Assembly (NCBI GenBank): GCA_025141835.1 | Contig: CP081102.1 | Span: 3,038,001 to 3,102,000, forward strand | Reading direction: 5' to 3' | From: Rhodobacteraceae bacterium M385 | Lineage (GTDB): Bacteria > Pseudomonadota > Alphaproteobacteria > Rhodobacterales > Rhodobacteraceae | DNA: 64,000 bases | Part shown: positions 60,683-64,000 of the stretch, piece by piece | How positions within the stretch are numbered: the stretch's first letter is position 1 | Layout: every line of letters starts with the position of its first letter | Made by a program: the position numbers and the translations under genes | Notes under the pieces: model-generated | The model's input: the letters and a program-made list of their open reading frames with translations, nothing else | What the model was told of the DNA's origin: nothing | The model's database searches: none

Positions 60683-61584
60683 TCAAACGCCCCCATCAGC
60701 TCCCGCCATTCGCCTTTGCTCATGCCTGACGACTCCTGTGTCACCTCTTCGCCCGCAAGCCGCCGCTTCAGCACCTCGACGCCTTTGGCAGAAAGATTGA
60801 TCCCGCCCATGCGGTAGTCCTCAAACGCGCCGTAGGCGGCGGGGACCCAGTCTTTGACCATTTCGCAGATGGCGTCGGCGTAGACGCGGATCTCGTATTG
60901 GGCGTGCTCATCGGCGCGCAGGCGGAGGAAGTGGAACAGGTTGTGCAGGTCCACTTTCCAATACCATTGGGTGTAGATGTTGGCGGGCAGGTTCATGCGG
61001 GCCAACTCGCGGGCCAAGCCTTGCTGGCCGTCATCGGAGATCATCTCCTCGTAATGGTCATAGGCACGGCCCGCGTCGTCCTTGAGGTAGCGCAGGACGC
61101 GTTCAGCCTCTTCACCCGAAAGCGCCTCTCCCCGGCCCTGATTGTTGACCACCGATTGCGCGGCGAGGTCTTCGACGCGGGGAATGTAGAACTCCCGATC
61201 CAGAATCGAGTAGCGGGCCGAGTATTCGTTCACGTTGGCAGTACGGTGGCGGATCCACTGACGGGCCACGAAGACGGGCAGTTTGACGTGGAGCTTCAGT
61301 TCACACATCTCAAACGGGGTAGAGTGCCAGTGACGCATCAGGTAGCGGATCAAGCCACTGTCATCACGAGCTTTTTTGGTGCCCGCGCCGTAAGACACAC
61401 GGGCGGCTTGGACGATGGCGGCATCGTCGCCCATGTAGTCGATGACCCGAACGAAGCCATGGTCCAGCACCGGCTTGGCCTCGTAGAGGTGCTGTTCCAT
61501 CCCCGGAGCAACGGCCCGAAGGGTTGGTTGGGGGTTGGCGCGAGAGGCTTGGATATCCTCCAGTTGTTCAGGGGTCAGGGGCAT
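60679..61584 (-). CDS. thyX: Flavin-dependent thymidylate synthase
   Basis: 301 residues. The ThyX signature RHRTANVNEYSARYS spans residues 112-126. The enzyme methylates dUMP to dTMP using FAD and methylene-THF, replacing ThyA in many alphaproteobacteria. The ATG at 61584 is normal. The stop overlaps the GTG of the DUF4145-like gene, an unusual coupling for a housekeeping enzyme. Confidence 0.94.
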   Translation of the reverse strand: MPLTPEQLEDIQASRANPQPTLRAVAPGMEQHLYEAKPVLDHGFVRVIDYMGDDAAIVQAARVSYGAGTKKARDDSGLIRYLMRHWHSTPFEMCELKLHVKLPVFVARQWIRHRTANVNEYSARYSILDREFYIPRVEDLAAQSVVNNQGRGEALSGEEAERVLRYLKDDAGRAYDHYEEMISDDGQQGLARELARMNLPANIYTQWYWKVDLHNLFHFLRLRADEHAQYEIRVYADAICEMVKDWVPAAYGAFEDYRMGGINLSAKGVEVLKRRLAGEEVTQESSGMSKGEWRELMGAFE

Positions 61585-61677
61585 GACATTTGTCCTTGTG
61601 GAGGAATCAGGTTGGCGAGGGCCTTAAGGCCACATATTGCCCTAAGCGGCAAACCAATCGCAAGATAATGAGGCATC

Positions 61678-62511
61678 ATGGCAAGCGACGGCGTGGCGAA
61701 ACTGGAACGGATGACGGCGGGATGGCCCGGCGTCATGGTGTTTTTCGCCAAGCTTTTATGGGCGGCGCTGTTTGGCGTGATGATCTTGTCGGCGATCATT
61801 GCCACAAGATTGATCTGGAACGACGATTGGCCCCTTGCACGGTATGACGCGCTGGTGGTGTTCGCGGTGGTCACACAGATCGTGTTCATCTGGCGCGGGT
61901 TAGAGACTTGGGAGGAGGCGAAAGTCATCCTCATTTTCCACATCACCGGCACCGTGATGGAGATTTTCAAGTTGGCCCAAGGATCGTGGGATTATCCCGA
62001 TCAGGGCATTCTGGAAATTGGCGGTGTGCCGCTGTTTTCGGGCTTCATGTACGCCAGCGTCGGCAGCTTCATTGCCCGCTCGATCCGGTTCTTTCATATC
62101 CAGTTCGCCCCCTATCCTCCGTTCTGGGCGACCTATGTGCTGGCCGTGGCCATCTACGCGAATTTCTACACGCACCATTACACTTACGACATCCGGTGGC
62201 TGCTGTTTGCGGCCACGTTATTCCTGTTTTGGCGCACGAAGATTTGGCTGTTTATCCGGCACAAGCCCATCGCCATCCGCTTGCCCGTCGGCGCGTTTCT
62301 GTCGGCTTGGTTGCTGTGGATCGCAGAGAACGTGGGCACCTTCACCCAGACGTGGAGCTACGCGGTGCAAGGCGACATTGGCCTCGTGGATATCGGTAAG
62401 TTCGGGTCGTGGTATTTGCTGCTGTTCGTGGCCTTTGTGACGGTCACGCTGGTGGTGCGCGACGCCATGCACGACGATGAAATCCGCCCCTCCCCCCGCG
62501 AAAGTGACTGA
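61678..62511 (+). CDS. DUF817 family integral membrane protein
   Basis: 277 residues with about seven or eight membrane helices. The blocks HITGTVMEIFKLAQGSWDYP, YASVGSFIARSIRFF and the aromatic-rich loop YANFYTHHYTYDIRW match the DUF817 family (recognised from memory). Transport or metabolic role unknown. It begins 93 bases from the divergent thyX start. Confidence 0.8.
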   Translation: MASDGVAKLERMTAGWPGVMVFFAKLLWAALFGVMILSAIIATRLIWNDDWPLARYDALVVFAVVTQIVFIWRGLETWEEAKVILIFHITGTVMEIFKLAQGSWDYPDQGILEIGGVPLFSGFMYASVGSFIARSIRFFHIQFAPYPPFWATYVLAVAIYANFYTHHYTYDIRWLLFAATLFLFWRTKIWLFIRHKPIAIRLPVGAFLSAWLLWIAENVGTFTQTWSYAVQGDIGLVDIGKFGSWYLLLFVAFVTVTLVVRDAMHDDEIRPSPRESD

Positions 62512-62613
62512 ACGGCGGGGTAGTTTTTGCCCCGCTCATGGCGCTACACTGGGATGTAACACCGATCCCGCCCCGTTCCCGAGGGGCGAGACGGCACAAT
62601 GGAGAAGTACATA

Positions 62614-63042
62614 ATGGCAATTCGCTACCTGCATACGATGGTGCGCGTGAAAGACCTGGACGCCTCGATCGCGTTCTTCAAACTTCTGGGGCTGGAAGAG
62701 ACCCGGCGGATCGAGAATGAGGGCGGACGGTTCTCGCTCATCTTCCTGTCGCCTCCGGGCCAAGAGAACGCCAGTGTCGAGCTGACCTATAACTGGGATG
62801 GCGACGACGGCCTGCCGTCGGACAGCCGCCACTTTGGCCACCTCGCCTACCGTGTCGATGACATCTACGCCATGTGCCAGCATTTGCAGGACAACGGCGT
62901 CACCATCAATCGCCCTCCGCGTGACGGCCATATGGCTTTCGTGCGCTCGCCCGACAATGTCTCGATTGAGTTGTTGCAGGAAGGGGAGCCTTTGGCCCCG
63001 GCGGAGCCTTGGGCCTCCATGGAAAACACGGGGCATTGGTAG
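62614..63042 (+). CDS. gloA: Glyoxalase I-like VOC protein (lactoylglutathione lyase)
   Basis: 142 residues. Metal ligands of glyoxalase I are visible: H in LHTMVRVKDLD, E in ASVELTYNWD, H in HFGHLAYRVDD and E in NVSIELLQEG. It converts the methylglyoxal-glutathione hemithioacetal to lactoylglutathione. The ATG at 62614 has GGAG upstream and is preferred to the ATG-like start at 62599. It overlaps the following gene's start slightly. Confidence 0.88.
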   Translation: MAIRYLHTMVRVKDLDASIAFFKLLGLEETRRIENEGGRFSLIFLSPPGQENASVELTYNWDGDDGLPSDSRHFGHLAYRVDDIYAMCQHLQDNGVTINRPPRDGHMAFVRSPDNVSIELLQEGEPLAPAEPWASMENTGHW

Positions 63043-63749
63043 GTCAGCGCCTCCTCGGCGCGACGGCTTACGCCGCTTGCCTCCTCGCAGCTGCGCCGAT
63101 TGCGGCGCAGGAAGACTGCCGTCTGGCCCTACAATTGGGGCTGGACGTATCGGCCTCGGTCGATGTGGCAGAGTACCGGTTGCAGGTGGATGGCCTTGCC
63201 GCCGCACTGATTGATCCGGTGGTGTCTGACGCCTTTTTCAGCGGCCCCGGCCCCGTCGCCCTATCAATCTTCGAATGGTCCGGGCGCTTCCAACAAGAGG
63301 TGCTGGTGGATTGGACCCTGATCCGGTCCGAGGGCGACCTACTTCGCATCGCCGAAAGGATCGCCGGATCGCAACGGGGCACGCAAGATCACCCCACCGC
63401 GCTCGGTTACGCCCTGGGCTTCGCTGCCACCCGCTTTGACGAAGCGCCGGATTGCTTGTTCCAAACCCTCGATATCTCGGGCGATGGGCAGAACAATGAC
63501 GGTTTCGCCCCCGCCGCCGCCTTCGAGCATTTCGACTTCGACGGGGTCACGGTGAATGGCCTCGCCATTGGCGGCGCGTCGAGAGAGATTGAGGATTACT
63601 TCGCCGCAGAGGTGATCCACGGCCCCGGCGCTTTCGTGGAATACGCCGTGAACCACGACCATTTCGCCGAGGCCATTCAGCGCAAACTGGAACGGGAATT
63701 GCGGGCGATGATCTTCGGCGGTCTCATTCCGCCTTCACTGACACCCTAG
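63036..63749 (+). CDS. DUF1194 family secreted protein (VWA-like)
   Basis: About 237 residues. The start is uncertain: no ATG is in frame, and TTG codons at 63036 and 63009 are candidates; 63036 gives a clean signal peptide ending AAAPIAAQ. The mature part begins CRLALQLGLDVSASVD, a MIDAS-like DxSxS, with SGDGQNNDG and GLAIGG later; this matches DUF1194 proteins. Periplasmic, function unknown. It overlaps gloA by seven bases. Confidence 0.78.
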   Translation: MVGQRLLGATAYAACLLAAAPIAAQEDCRLALQLGLDVSASVDVAEYRLQVDGLAAALIDPVVSDAFFSGPGPVALSIFEWSGRFQQEVLVDWTLIRSEGDLLRIAERIAGSQRGTQDHPTALGYALGFAATRFDEAPDCLFQTLDISGDGQNNDGFAPAAAFEHFDFDGVTVNGLAIGGASREIEDYFAAEVIHGPGAFVEYAVNHDHFAEAIQRKLERELRAMIFGGLIPPSLTP

Positions 63750-64000
63750 ACGGGCAACATCGCAGCGCCCACGCGGCGGCCTTCGGCAAGCAACACGTTA
63801 TAGGTCCGGCACGCCGCCGGCGAGGCCATAACCTCCAGCCCCAATCCTGCCGCTTCCACGGCGCGGCGCAGGGCAGCGGGGGGATGGGCAATCTCGGCCC
63901 CGGTGCCAAGCAGTAGCACGTCCACCTCTGTCGCGGCGGCAACCAAAGCATCGGCATCCTCGTAGCCGCCCCAAAGCGCCGCGCCCGAGGGCAGCAGCAA
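63746..64000 (-). CDS. Mth938/DUF498-like domain protein (5' end missing)
   Basis: At least 84 residues, continuing past the right edge. The sequence DVLLLGTGAEIAHPPAALRRA...TYNVLLAEGRRVGAAMLPV matches the small Mth938-like (DUF498) fold, related to the mitochondrial assembly factor NDUFAF3. If correct it is loosely linked to complex I, although the nuo genes lie at the opposite end of the window. The stop TAG overlaps the end of the DUF1194 gene. Confidence 0.78.
   Translation of the reverse strand: MLLPSGAALWGGYEDADALVAAATEVDVLLLGTGAEIAHPPAALRRAVEAAGLGLEVMASPAACRTYNVLLAEGRRVGAAMLPV

Overview
The window looks like chromosomal DNA of a marine Rhodobacteraceae (roseobacter-group alphaproteobacterium). 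The evidence is GC-rich codon use, a complex I (nuo) operon interrupted by small accessory genes, a leucine-degradation (liu) operon, a phaZ/phaC/phaP/phaR polyhydroxyalkanoate cluster, an amine-catabolism cluster with glutamine-synthetase-like ligases, and an HpsN-type dehydrogenase. No rRNA, tRNA, CRISPR array or phage module was seen. The only clearly AT-richer gene is the DUF4145-like one near 60 kb.

Layout. 1-15.8 kb, minus strand: nuoA-B-C-D-E-F-G-H-I (nuoI runs off the left edge). Between the nuo genes lie a trypsin-like protease, a PAPS-type sulfotransferase, a Cys-module secreted protein, an amber-interrupted relative of it, a helix-hairpin-helix membrane protein and several small lipoproteins or membrane proteins. 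15.9-25.8 kb, minus: leucine/isovalerate catabolism (ivd, liuB, liuD, GST, HMG-CoA lyase, liuC) followed by a CoA ligase. 26.3-28.6 kb, plus: PhzF-like, TerB-like and PhnD-like proteins. 28.7-41.9 kb, plus: an amino-acid-type ABC importer (ATPase, two binding proteins, two permeases), two glutamine-synthetase-like ligases, a class-I amidotransferase, a gamma-glutamylputrescine-oxidase-like flavoprotein, a DegT-type aminotransferase, a class III aminotransferase and a GNAT. 41.9-47.4 kb: the PHA cluster with phaR, phaP and phaC on minus, phaZ on plus, and matches to the PhaR operator pattern. 48.6-52 kb, minus: HpsN-like dehydrogenase, SDR and LacI regulator, probably dihydroxypropanesulfonate or polyol use. 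52.2-64 kb: two alpha/beta hydrolases, an ArsR-AHSA1 fusion with MAPEG, thrS, a Hint-like protein, an ArsC-like protein, a cold-shock protein, a 115-bp tandem repeat, a DUF4145-like gene coupled to thyX, DUF817, glyoxalase I, DUF1194 and an Mth938-like protein.

How the genes work together: the nuo genes build respiratory NADH dehydrogenase. The liu genes carry leucine carbon to acetyl-CoA and acetoacetate. The 28.7-41.9 kb cluster looks like uptake plus gamma-glutamylation, oxidation, deglutamylation and transamination of an amine. The pha genes store and mobilise carbon.

The most unusual non-coding structures are two arrays of four perfect TTGCAA-centred palindromes. One is the reversed-order copy of the other, and both lie in the amine cluster. 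There is also a dispersed intergenic motif in seven copies, all on one strand whatever the gene direction, with GGGGGC..GCCCCC hairpins at three of the sites. A 25-bp palindromic repeat is shared between liuB coding sequence and the cold-shock gene terminator.
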